Below are positions 1 to 7,900 of a stretch of 57,378 nucleotides of DNA, piece by piece; position 1 is the stretch's first letter; every line of letters starts with the position of its first letter. A program made the translations under genes and the position numbers. The stretch comes from Proteobacteria bacterium UBA6156 (GTDB lineage: Bacteria; Pseudomonadota; Alphaproteobacteria; UBA2136; UBA6156). The stretch is from the NCBI GenBank assembly GCA_002422365.1, contig DIUO01000031.1, positions 100,187-157,564 of the forward strand. The letters run 5' to 3'. Under the pieces are notes generated by a model, which was given only the letters and a program-made list of their open reading frames with translations, searched no databases and was not told the DNA's origin.

Positions 1-183
1 TTCAGGAAGGAATGGGTGGTGAACATCCGCTACGAACTGGCGGGCTTCAATGCCCCTGCCATGAAAATTGAAGCTTCAGAGATGGCCGATAACCCGAACC
101 CCTTGGGTGTACGGGTGGTGGGCTACACCTGGACGGAACGCAAAGACACGAAGAAGGAACCCCAAGATGTTGAAGCATTCTAG
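1..183 (+). CDS. virB8: VirB8-type T4SS protein, C-terminal fragment
   Basis: The reading frame is open from the first base to a TAG at 181-183, so only the last 60 residues of the gene are in the window. The fragment contains the pattern NPLGVRVVGYTW close to its end. This matches the final strand of the VirB8 periplasmic domain, where NPLGFxVxxY is typical. VirB8 is a bitopic inner-membrane protein that organises the periplasmic part of conjugative type IV secretion systems. Its position directly before virB9, with a 17-base overlap, supports the call. Too short to identify alone; the context is decisive. Confidence 0.8.
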   Translation, partial: FRKEWVVNIRYELAGFNAPAMKIEASEMADNPNPLGVRVVGYTWTERKDTKKEPQDVEAF

Positions 184-1228
184 TTTGCTGGTACTGACCT
201 TGACCGTGTGCGCCAGCGCCCACGCCCAGATAGTGGACAAAAAGGTGCAGGGCATGGCCGAGGGCATCACACCTCCGAACCGGGCGGAGCGTGGGGAGGG
301 GCCTATGACCAATACCGATCCCCTGAAGCTCAACCTGAAAGCCGTTCAGGAGGCTTTTGACGATTCTCCGAATGACGCCAACGTGGCGACATTTGAATAC
401 CGCCCCGAATACACCGCCAAAGTCCGCACCCGCGTTGGGGTTCGCACCATCATCAATTTCGATCCTACCGAAACCATCAAATCCTTTGTGGTCGGTAATC
501 CTGAAATCTTCAACGTCATGCCCATTCAGAGCGGAGAATATAAAAAGGGCTTCATCCCCTACATGCTCACCGTCAAGGCCGCCTATGCGGGAACGGACAC
601 CAACCTGGCCGTGATTACCGAGAGTAATCGGATTTATAACTTCTACGTTCGGTCAGACCCCGTAAACAGCAAGTTTGTGCCGCATTTTACCGTCTATATG
701 AAGATTCCCGATAAAGGCACCGAGAAGCAAATTACCCTCTCTACGATTGCACGGATTACCGATATTTCGGAAACCGCCATATCTCAGACAACTTCTCTTG
801 AAGGCGATGAAGACAAACGGAAAGCCAAACCGAAGCTCTTCACCATCCAGCGGAGCGGTGATAACGATTACCTCAAAAGCCTGGAGGAATCGGACAACAT
901 CAATACCGATTATCGGATTAAGGGAGCCAAGGCCATAGCCCCCTACGCGGTCTATGACGATGGCAGCTTTACCTACTTCGATTACCGCGACCGGCTGGCC
1001 AGTGACCGTCTGCCAGTGGTTTACAAGGTGGTGGACGGATACGACACCCTCGTAAACTTCAATATCGTAAAAGGCTTTGTGGTAGCCGAAAGCCTTTCGC
1101 CGGAGGGTTGGACACTCCGCAACGGGCAGAAATACGCCTGCATCAAACCGACAAAGCCGGTAGGTGTCATCCAACGGGCGCCCCTGAAGGACGAACTGAA
1201 CGATGAGTACAAGGCGGCAACCGAATGA
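167..1228 (+). CDS. virB9: VirB9/CagX-family T4SS outer-membrane core protein
   Basis: A 353-residue protein with an N-terminal signal peptide (MLKHSSLLVLTLTVCASAHA). I start it at ATG 167, inside the end of virB8, because an AAGGA lies just upstream; an upstream ATG at 68 would run deep into virB8. The C-terminal domain carries the VirB9/TrbG pattern: YAVYDDGSFTYFDY, then a segment ending in LVNFNIVKGFVVAE, then a final GWTLRNG strand. VirB9 forms the outer-membrane core ring with VirB10 and VirB7. The region at about residues 55-190 fits the N-terminal beta domain (DPTETIKSFVVGNPEIFNV). The stop overlaps the virB10 start (ATGA), so the genes are translationally coupled. Confidence 0.9.
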   Translation: MLKHSSLLVLTLTVCASAHAQIVDKKVQGMAEGITPPNRAERGEGPMTNTDPLKLNLKAVQEAFDDSPNDANVATFEYRPEYTAKVRTRVGVRTIINFDPTETIKSFVVGNPEIFNVMPIQSGEYKKGFIPYMLTVKAAYAGTDTNLAVITESNRIYNFYVRSDPVNSKFVPHFTVYMKIPDKGTEKQITLSTIARITDISETAISQTTSLEGDEDKRKAKPKLFTIQRSGDNDYLKSLEESDNINTDYRIKGAKAIAPYAVYDDGSFTYFDYRDRLASDRLPVVYKVVDGYDTLVNFNIVKGFVVAESLSPEGWTLRNGQKYACIKPTKPVGVIQRAPLKDELNDEYKAATE

Positions 1229-2319
1229 TTGCCTGGACTTCTCCCGTAGCTTACGCAGTTTTTGCGGGCACCGCCCTGTTGACCGTAGGCACGGGCACCT
1301 ACTTCTACCTGTCCAAGCACAAGATAGACTTGCCGCTTCCCGGCAAGCCCTTTCTCATAGCCAATACCCAGCCACCGGCAGACTTCTTTGACACGGTTCC
1401 GGCCCCAGCTTTATCACCAACCATTCCGGCTACCATCCTTCAGCCGCCGCCCGTGGATAAGTCGAGAGAGACATTGTTGCCGCCGCCTAGCGAGATATTT
1501 GTGCCAGTCCAACCCCAGCCACCACAGATTCCGCCCGAAGAGCTGAAGCGCAATGAAATCCTGCGCCAATCGCTTTTTGCCTCGGAGAGCGCCAAGGAAA
1601 TCCGCAGCTTTGACGACCTTCATAAGGAGTTTTACGAAAAGCCTTACTCAGCGGAAGAGCAAAGCTTTGATAAGGACTTCCGCGAACATGGCGTGAAAAG
1701 CGAAACCGCCACATACCCCGTCAAGCTGGAACGGGTTTTAACCATGAACAAGTACATTCCCGCCGTGCTGGAAACAGAGATCGAATCCGAAATCCCCAGC
1801 CAGAAGGTGATTGCCATGGTGGAACAGGACGTGGTGGGCTTCCATGGCCGCAAAGTCCTTATTCCCAAAGGCTCAAAGGCCATCGGGAAGTATGAGGCAG
1901 TTGCCTCGCCGGACAGTACCCGCCTTGGCATATCCTGGTATCGCATCATCACTCCGGACGGCATCAACATTAAATTGACCGCAGAGGCCGTGGATTCCCA
2001 AGGCTCCAGCGGCCTAACCGGCTATGTGGATAGCAAATGGAAGGACAAGTACGGCAGCGCCTTGCTCTTCAGCAGCATCAGCGCCTTGGCCCAGATGAGT
2101 GTGCCGGTGGAAAACAACAACGCCAAAGCCGCGGCTGATTCCTTCTCCAACGCCCTTACGCCAGTTGTGGCCGAGCAGCTCCGCCGCTCTCTCGACGTTA
2201 TTCCTCGCATCAATATCCCCAAGGGTGAACGCATCATCATCTCCCCTCTGGTGGATATCTGGTTCAAGGAACCGAAAGACAACGAAATCGAAACCGAACC
2301 CTACAACAAGGAGCAATAA
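1225..2319 (+). CDS. virB10: VirB10/TrbI-family T4SS channel protein
   Basis: A 364-residue bitopic protein with an N-terminal membrane segment at about residues 5-28, a proline-rich linker (about 45-110), and a C-terminal TrbI domain. Key stretches of that domain are IPAVLETEIESEIPSQKVIA, GRKVLIPKGSKAIGKY, and the block from RLGISWYRIITPDG to the GYVDSKWKDKYGSALL antenna region. VirB10 spans inner and outer membranes and transmits ATPase energy to the secretion pore. It overlaps virB9 by four bases and is followed after 2 bases by the Cys-repeat gene, so one operon is likely. Confidence 0.92.
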   Translation: MIAWTSPVAYAVFAGTALLTVGTGTYFYLSKHKIDLPLPGKPFLIANTQPPADFFDTVPAPALSPTIPATILQPPPVDKSRETLLPPPSEIFVPVQPQPPQIPPEELKRNEILRQSLFASESAKEIRSFDDLHKEFYEKPYSAEEQSFDKDFREHGVKSETATYPVKLERVLTMNKYIPAVLETEIESEIPSQKVIAMVEQDVVGFHGRKVLIPKGSKAIGKYEAVASPDSTRLGISWYRIITPDGINIKLTAEAVDSQGSSGLTGYVDSKWKDKYGSALLFSSISALAQMSVPVENNNAKAAADSFSNALTPVVAEQLRRSLDVIPRINIPKGERIIISPLVDIWFKEPKDNEIETEPYNKEQ

Positions 2320-2321
2320 TC

Positions 2322-4487
2322 ATGAAATCCCCCCTGTTTGCCGCCCTCGCTTTCTGCGCCCTGGCCTTTCCAGCCATGGCGGAAACCGTCAGATCCACCA
2401 TCAGCCCTACGGTAAGCGTTACGCCCACCGCACCCGTCACGGCGGCTATCGTCATATCAGGCACCAACATCCTTTTGCCTGTTGTGATTGATAAGACCGA
2501 TGGGGAAAAGAAGCTGGAAGCCCGTTTGGTCAACCTGCAAAGCGCAGGGGTCGAACTCGGCATGGAAGCCATGATTTTAGAAGGGGAAGCCGCCGCCAGC
2601 GATTCCCCGGAAGGTGGCAAGGATTACGCTATTAGCTGGGGTACGGCCTCCCTCCGCACTAAGGCGGGCGGGAAAGTAAGTACCTATATCACCAAACCTC
2701 TCCAATCTAATGTGTCCGCCAATCCTGCCGTTAAGGGCGGAGACAGCTTTACCGCTGAAGGCGACCCAGCAGAGCTTTTGGCCGCGTGGAAACGCCTGCA
2801 GGAGAAATTGAAAGATGAGGACAAAGAGGCAAAGGAGGATGCCGAAAAGAAAACCGACGCCCCGGCGCCGACAAAGGACTTTGGCGAAAACGCCAAGGAA
2901 CCTGAGCAAAAGGCCCAAACCCAAACACCCCAATTCCAGGTCAAGACCGACCCCGTAACCGTCAGCACCCGCGACGGATGCAGCATGAACGTGGATTTTG
3001 ATCAGATGGTGGCGATTGTTCAGGAACGCACCCTGCAGGACGGCAAAGAGGTTGCCGCCTGCCAAGACACGCTCACCCGTTACCCGTTGGAAAAGAAGTA
3101 CACGTCCTGCCCCAGCTTCGTGGATCTGGACGTCAAGAAAGTCTATAAGCAGTTTACCCTCAGCTATAACGACCCGGTTTCCGGAGGTGCTATCCAAGTC
3201 AAGGATTGCTCCAAGGATGTAGAGCAGGTCACGCCAATTACCTTAGACACTGCCAGTTGCAGCCTTCGTAACGACTTCACGGCGGGTAAATCCATCCAGC
3301 AGGGGCGGATGGTTTACACCGACAGCAACGGCACCATCCAAGAACTGCAATCCTGCACGGATACCGATATTACCTACCCGCACATCAAAACGGACGACAC
3401 CTGCAATGACGTGGTGGACGAGGCCAATAAGCTTGTCACCCACCAGTACCGCTACAAGATCAATAAGGATGGTACGGACGAGTTTGTATCCCAATGTGAG
3501 CCGGACATGGCGACCTCCACCCCACTTCAGGAGGAAATCTGCACCAGCCCCCGCTATACAAACGACTTTGCGGCCAACACCAGCTACCTCAACAAATCCT
3601 ATTTCTACAACAATACCCAAGGCGACCGCGTAGACGTGACCCACTGCCAAGCCAGCACAACGTCCTTCCAGCATAAGAAAGAGGAGGGGACTTGTACCGC
3701 CAGTAATGACGATAGCTCCCGCCAAACCACCATGTACGCCAAGACCTACATTGAAGAAACGGCTGGCGACAAGGTGTACCTCTCCGATTGCCAGCCCATC
3801 ACACCCAAGGTGCCCTATGTGAACATCGGCCAGAAATGGATCAAGACCAGCGGCGCCACCCAAGGCTTCAAGCTGAACGCAGACGAAAGCGGGGCATTAG
3901 CTGATTGGCTCGGAACACTCATCCGCAACACTAATAGTCCCATGCCAATACAGACGCCAACCATGGCTCAAGTACCTTGGCGTACTCAAATTCAAATTGA
4001 CTATTGGACGAACAAGCCGGGGTTAGCCATCAATGGGCAGGAATTCGTTATCAACACCCGAAACTGGTACTACTACACGGCGGATTCCTATGGCTACCAG
4101 CAGCAGAATATCCATGATTCGTCTTTTGGCGGAAGCATGAGCTGCCTCAAGCCCAAATCCCTGCCGTGGATCACGACAGGTGGACTTACGGTGGATTCAG
4201 CCAATTCCACGGAAACGCCTACCACCAACACGACCTATGCCTTGTCAAATTTCAGCATGAACTCCTCGGGCGGTAAGCTCAACTTCAACATGAACATCCC
4301 GACCAACCAGAACGGAACCGGGCAAATCAACTTCCAGTGCGGAGCGCCCACCTGCACCTTAAGCCAGTTTGCAGGGCGGAACGTCTACCGGCGCGGGGAT
4401 AATTCGGAGTTTGTGGATACCAGCGTAAGCACTGGCACCCAGGCTGTTTGCGGCGACGGCTCAAACCTTGACGGGAAAACCATGTAG
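2322..4487 (+). CDS. Large secreted Cys-repeat protein of the T4SS operon, function unknown
   Basis: A 721-residue protein with a clear signal peptide (MKSPLFAALAFCALAFPAMA). Residues 155-200 are a charged Lys/Glu/Asp linker. From about residue 217 to 510 I see six tandem units of roughly 45-55 residues, each opening with one Cys and holding a second Cys about 30-35 residues later (CSMNVDF...AACQDT; CPSFVDL...KDCSKD; CSLRNDF...QSCTDT; CNDVVDE...SQCEPD; CTSPRYT...THCQAS; CTASNDD...SDCQPI). The C-terminal 200 residues are rich in Asn, Thr, Ser and Tyr with a few Cys near the end. Its slot between virB10 and virB11 suggests an extracellular or outer-membrane part of the transfer apparatus, such as a mating-pair or TraN-like adhesin; that role is inference. 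I do not recognise the family. Confidence 0.7.
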   Translation: MKSPLFAALAFCALAFPAMAETVRSTISPTVSVTPTAPVTAAIVISGTNILLPVVIDKTDGEKKLEARLVNLQSAGVELGMEAMILEGEAAASDSPEGGKDYAISWGTASLRTKAGGKVSTYITKPLQSNVSANPAVKGGDSFTAEGDPAELLAAWKRLQEKLKDEDKEAKEDAEKKTDAPAPTKDFGENAKEPEQKAQTQTPQFQVKTDPVTVSTRDGCSMNVDFDQMVAIVQERTLQDGKEVAACQDTLTRYPLEKKYTSCPSFVDLDVKKVYKQFTLSYNDPVSGGAIQVKDCSKDVEQVTPITLDTASCSLRNDFTAGKSIQQGRMVYTDSNGTIQELQSCTDTDITYPHIKTDDTCNDVVDEANKLVTHQYRYKINKDGTDEFVSQCEPDMATSTPLQEEICTSPRYTNDFAANTSYLNKSYFYNNTQGDRVDVTHCQASTTSFQHKKEEGTCTASNDDSSRQTTMYAKTYIEETAGDKVYLSDCQPITPKVPYVNIGQKWIKTSGATQGFKLNADESGALADWLGTLIRNTNSPMPIQTPTMAQVPWRTQIQIDYWTNKPGLAINGQEFVINTRNWYYYTADSYGYQQQNIHDSSFGGSMSCLKPKSLPWITTGGLTVDSANSTETPTTNTTYALSNFSMNSSGGKLNFNMNIPTNQNGTGQINFQCGAPTCTLSQFAGRNVYRRGDNSEFVDTSVSTGTQAVCGDGSNLDGKTM

Positions 4488-4489
4488 CC

Positions 4490-5488
4490 ATGAAAGCCAC
4501 CAAGCCGCCGCTTGATCCGCTTGAGCGCGACCCGCTCATGCGGAACAAGCTCCTGCACCTTAAACCCTACCTCAGCGCAAAGAATCTGGTGGAAATCCGC
4601 ATTAACCAGCCGGGAATGGTCATTCAGACTTTTGCCGATGGAAAGAAGGTCACAAAGCCAGACCCCAAGCTCTCCTTCGATTACTTGGAGAACATGGGGA
4701 AGATTCTGGCGAATCTCACCTACCAGAGGTTCAGCGAGGATAAGCCCATTCTGGCCTGCAAGCTTCCGGGCGGGCACCGGGTTCAGATTGTGGCTTATGA
4801 GAGTGTCGCCAGCAGTTTTGCCATGGTTATCCGTATCAAACGGCAAGTGGTGTATAGCCTGGACGACTTTGGGCTGAGCCGAACCGAACAGAAGGGCGTT
4901 TTGAACGCTATAGCCAATAACAAAACCATTCTGGTGTCCGGCGGCACTGGCACGGGCAAAACTTCCCTCACCAACTGCCTTATCCCGCACATTCCGCTGG
5001 AACAGCGGATTTTGACGATTGAAGGGGTGGCGGAGCTGGTGGTGCCGCATGAGGATTGGTGCGCCTTAACTTATTCCGAGAATAAGTCCGGCATCTCCAG
5101 CAACGGCGCAGCGGAACTCCTGCGGGCTTCCTTGCGCCTCAGCCCCGACCGCATTCTGCTGGGGGAAATCCATACCGAGAATGCCGCTGTGTTCGCGTCC
5201 GCTATCAACACAGGGCATGAAGGCTCAATCGCCACCATCCATGCCAACAACCCCCGCGCCGCCATTGTGGCGCTCATCAGTAAAATGATTGTCAACGGCA
5301 GTATAGACAGTGGCAGCATCGGCATTGTCCAACGCCAGCTTTGCGAAGATATCCACGGCATCATCCAAATTGACAGGGATGCCAAAACCCACCGCCGCAA
5401 GGCGTACTTTGAAACGATGGACCGCCTTGCGGGCCTTGATCTCAAATCTGACGTGGACAGGGAGGTTCAGCAAAATGGGCATCCTTAG
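4490..5488 (+). CDS. virB11: VirB11/TrbB-family secretion ATPase
   Basis: A 332-residue cytoplasmic hexameric ATPase of the conjugative apparatus. The Walker A is at residues 151-158 (GGTGTGKT, Lys157). An Asp-box-type segment follows (ILTIEGVAELV), then the Walker B/His-box region from SLRLSPDRILLGEI to TGHEGSIATIHANNPRAA, typical of VirB11. The N-terminal 120 residues fit the VirB11 N-terminal domain. It starts 2 bases after the previous gene and its last 14 bases overlap virD4. Family and operon position agree, so confidence is high. Confidence 0.95.
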   Translation: MKATKPPLDPLERDPLMRNKLLHLKPYLSAKNLVEIRINQPGMVIQTFADGKKVTKPDPKLSFDYLENMGKILANLTYQRFSEDKPILACKLPGGHRVQIVAYESVASSFAMVIRIKRQVVYSLDDFGLSRTEQKGVLNAIANNKTILVSGGTGTGKTSLTNCLIPHIPLEQRILTIEGVAELVVPHEDWCALTYSENKSGISSNGAAELLRASLRLSPDRILLGEIHTENAAVFASAINTGHEGSIATIHANNPRAAIVALISKMIVNGSIDSGSIGIVQRQLCEDIHGIIQIDRDAKTHRRKAYFETMDRLAGLDLKSDVDREVQQNGHP

Positions 5489-7118
5489 CCGCGTCCTCAT
5501 GGCGGCGCCGGCAGGTTACTTCGTAGCCTCGGCCGGCGTCTGGTATCAGCAACCCAATTTGGTGACGCGGCCGGAGGGGCTTTACAAAGCGTGGGCGGCC
5601 CTTGGCCTTCACGCCCCGAACAGCATGTGGCTGGCGGCGTATGCCGCCGCCTTCGCCGTGGCCTTCATTCTTGTGCATCCCAGCCTTGAGCGCAGCAAGT
5701 ACGGTAAGGCCAAGTGGGGTAATTGGCGCACGGCGCGGGAACTGAAGCTGAATGGCAAGCAGGGAATTTTCCTTGGCCTGCTGGACGGCAAACCTCTGCG
5801 CCTGGATGAAAGCCTGTCGGTTTTGATACTCGCCCCTCCCGGCACCGGCAAAACCTCCGCCATCGCTATTCCCACGCTTCTCACCAGCCGCAACAGCTTC
5901 ATCATCAGCGACCTCAAGGGAGAGTTATTCGACCTCACGGCGCCCACACGCAGCACGTTCAGCCGGGTTTGGTACTTCAACCCCACCAGCAAAGGCACCG
6001 CTCGCTTCAATATCTTCGCCGCCAGCATGATGCCGAAGAGCATATTGGACTTTAGCGGCCATGTTTTGAACGCGGCCCACATCATCATTGAAACTCCGCA
6101 AAAGGGCGAAGACTACTTTACCAAGGCGGCGCGGGATGCCTTCGCCTTCTTCGCCCAATGGCTGATATGGAAAAACGGGGCAACCTCCCTCCCTGAAATC
6201 CGCAGCCAAATCCTGTCCAGCGAGGATATTGCCGGTACGGTGGAGGACATGATTGCCGACCTGGAAGGCGAGGGGGCGTTGAGTTCGCATAATGATTGGA
6301 GCGAGTACGGCCCCGGCATTATCCAAAAGCTTATCGAGGACGGGCGCAGCACGCTTGTTGCCGCCAGAAGCGAGGAACAATGGGCGGGTGTAATGGGAAC
6401 ACTCTCCACTTCCCTACAGCCGTTTTCCGATCCCCGGATTGCCGCTGCCACCAGCGGGCCATCCGACCTCAACGCTGAAGACCTGAAGAAGGAATGCACC
6501 AGCATTTACCTTGTCATTCCCGACAAAGACCTGGCCCGCCTCTCTCCCATCGTCACGCTCATTTTTGAAGCTTTAGGCTCCCAGCTTATCTCCGAAATGC
6601 CGAAACCCGCCCAAGTGCCGGTCACGTTCCTGCTGGATGAGTTTATACGCCTCGGCAAGCTGAAACAGGTCAAGGAGCTTCCCGCCATCTCACGCGGCTA
6701 CCGCGTCAATGCGGTATTCATCGCCCAGGACTTCCAGCAGATAGCCGACAAATACGGGCGGGAAGCGGTAAGCATTTTCAACTCGACCTGCGCCTACAAG
6801 GTCATTTTCCGCCAGAACGACCTCAAGACCGCAAAGGATATCAGCGACACCATAGGCAACTTCACCACCACCAAACTCAGCACCAGCCGTTCCGCCAAAG
6901 GCATCCTCAAAACCGAGCGCAGCACCAGCGAAGCCGAAGAAGGCATAGCCCTAGTAAGCGCCCAAGAGATTCTCAACCTCAGCAAGGAGGAAAGCATAGT
7001 CATAGGGCAGGGGGAGCTTATGCACCCGCTGAAAGTGAAAAATGGATTTTGGTTCTCCCAGAAAGATATGATGTCCTTAATAAGAACTAATGCATTTCGG
7101 AGAGAGGTTTTGGGTTGA
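5475..7118 (+). CDS. virD4: VirD4/TraG-family type IV coupling protein
   Basis: A 547-residue coupling ATPase that brings the relaxase-DNA complex to the T4SS channel. I start it at ATG 5475 inside the virB11 end; the longer frame opening at 5310 lies wholly inside virB11 and adds nothing family-like. Two N-terminal membrane segments lie at about residues 4-22 and 50-70. The Walker A is at 122-127 (PGTGKT, Lys126) and the Walker B is FLLDEF (Asp388, Glu389), followed by the TraG pattern LPAISRGYRVNAVFIAQDF. Length is normal for the short VirD4 class. It is the last recognisable T4SS gene before the AT-rich cargo. Confidence 0.94.
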   Translation: MGILSRVLMAAPAGYFVASAGVWYQQPNLVTRPEGLYKAWAALGLHAPNSMWLAAYAAAFAVAFILVHPSLERSKYGKAKWGNWRTARELKLNGKQGIFLGLLDGKPLRLDESLSVLILAPPGTGKTSAIAIPTLLTSRNSFIISDLKGELFDLTAPTRSTFSRVWYFNPTSKGTARFNIFAASMMPKSILDFSGHVLNAAHIIIETPQKGEDYFTKAARDAFAFFAQWLIWKNGATSLPEIRSQILSSEDIAGTVEDMIADLEGEGALSSHNDWSEYGPGIIQKLIEDGRSTLVAARSEEQWAGVMGTLSTSLQPFSDPRIAAATSGPSDLNAEDLKKECTSIYLVIPDKDLARLSPIVTLIFEALGSQLISEMPKPAQVPVTFLLDEFIRLGKLKQVKELPAISRGYRVNAVFIAQDFQQIADKYGREAVSIFNSTCAYKVIFRQNDLKTAKDISDTIGNFTTTKLSTSRSAKGILKTERSTSEAEEGIALVSAQEILNLSKEESIVIGQGELMHPLKVKNGFWFSQKDMMSLIRTNAFRREVLG

Positions 7119-7119
7119 T

Positions 7120-7147
7120 TTGAATTGTACGCAGATAGTGTTATATT
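7120..7147 (+). promoter_or_regulatory. Probable sigma-70 promoter of the AT-rich cargo operon
   Basis: Just after the virD4 stop, TTGAAT (7120-7125) is followed after 16 bases by TATATT (7142-7147). The first cargo start codon lies 20-30 bases further on. No other gene start fits it, so the cargo is probably transcribed independently of the T4SS operon. Confidence 0.55.
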
Positions 7148-7167
7148 ACCGACCTTAAACAAAGAAA

Positions 7168-7398
7168 GTGAGTGATATGACCGAAAAGAAAGATGGCGGC
7201 CGCCAGTTTGTCACAGATCAGGCTTTATCATCCGCATCATTGCAAAATGGTATGACCACAGCGTCGTTACAAAAAAGCCTTACTTCTGCAAATTTGCAAG
7301 CTGCATTAACACCCACACCTGCACCAGCTCAAACAGGTGCAACATCTGCAACTGCCGCCACTGTTGCTCAAGCATCAACCACTACAACTACAAAATAA
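7168..7398 (+). CDS. Small Ser/Thr/Ala-rich protein with nonapeptide repeats, unknown
   Basis: A 76-residue protein from a GTG start (an ATG at 7177 is an alternative and would give 73 residues). Residues 22-48 hold three tandem nine-residue units (SASLQNGMT, TASLQKSLT, SANLQAALT). The C-terminal third is almost entirely Thr, Ala, Pro and Ser and looks disordered. There is no signal peptide, membrane segment or Cys. It belongs to an AT-richer block unlike the T4SS genes and shares TAATG with the next gene, so translation of the two is probably coupled. Function unknown; perhaps a regulatory or scaffold component of the cargo system. Confidence 0.6.
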   Translation: MSDMTEKKDGGRQFVTDQALSSASLQNGMTTASLQKSLTSANLQAALTPTPAPAQTGATSATAATVAQASTTTTTK

Positions 7399-7898
7399 TG
7401 TGCTTCATTGACTTTGCAGCACCCGTTGATTGGGAAGCGGTATCTTACATAGCAACGGCTATATCTACAGTGGTTGCTATTATTGGTTTCGGTGCTGTCA
7501 CCTATCAAATCCTGCAAGCCAGAAAGAGTTCTGATTTAGAGGGGATTCAAAGTTTCTTTAGCGGCATAACTCTCCGAGAACATGAGTTTATTACTGCTAC
7601 CATTTGCGATAATAAAACAAAGTCGTTTAATGAACTGGTTAATTATTTTGAAGTATATGCGCTGGCAATAAATAAGAAATTGTTGCCTAAAGCCAGCAGA
7701 GACTTAGTGATTGATAAATTGATCGAGGGCATTGCTCTTATTCATGTTGATGCAACATGGCTCACTAGCTATCAAAGTGCAAAAATTACACCTAATACAT
7801 TTTGTGAACTTGAAAAGTTTACAAATAAATATAAGAAGAAAATTGAAGCTCATAAGCTGCGCTTTCAGCCACCTCTAACCGAAGTAAAGTCTTCCTAA
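7398..7898 (+). CDS. Small single-pass membrane protein of the cargo operon, unknown
   Basis: A 166-residue protein. Residues 14-38 form one hydrophobic membrane segment (SYIATAISTVVAIIGFGAV), followed by a short basic stretch (QARKSS) and a mainly helical cytoplasmic domain with a Lys-rich end. This topology, a short N-terminal membrane helix plus a helical domain, recurs among small proteins of uncertain function in defence islands, but I cannot assign a family. It overlaps the previous stop (TAATG), and the large nuclease-like gene starts 2 bases after its own stop, so the three genes read as one unit. Base composition is clearly lower in GC than the flanking T4SS and relaxase-region genes. 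Confidence 0.65.
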   Translation: MCFIDFAAPVDWEAVSYIATAISTVVAIIGFGAVTYQILQARKSSDLEGIQSFFSGITLREHEFITATICDNKTKSFNELVNYFEVYALAINKKLLPKASRDLVIDKLIEGIALIHVDATWLTSYQSAKITPNTFCELEKFTNKYKKKIEAHKLRFQPPLTEVKSS

Positions 7899-7900
7899 AC

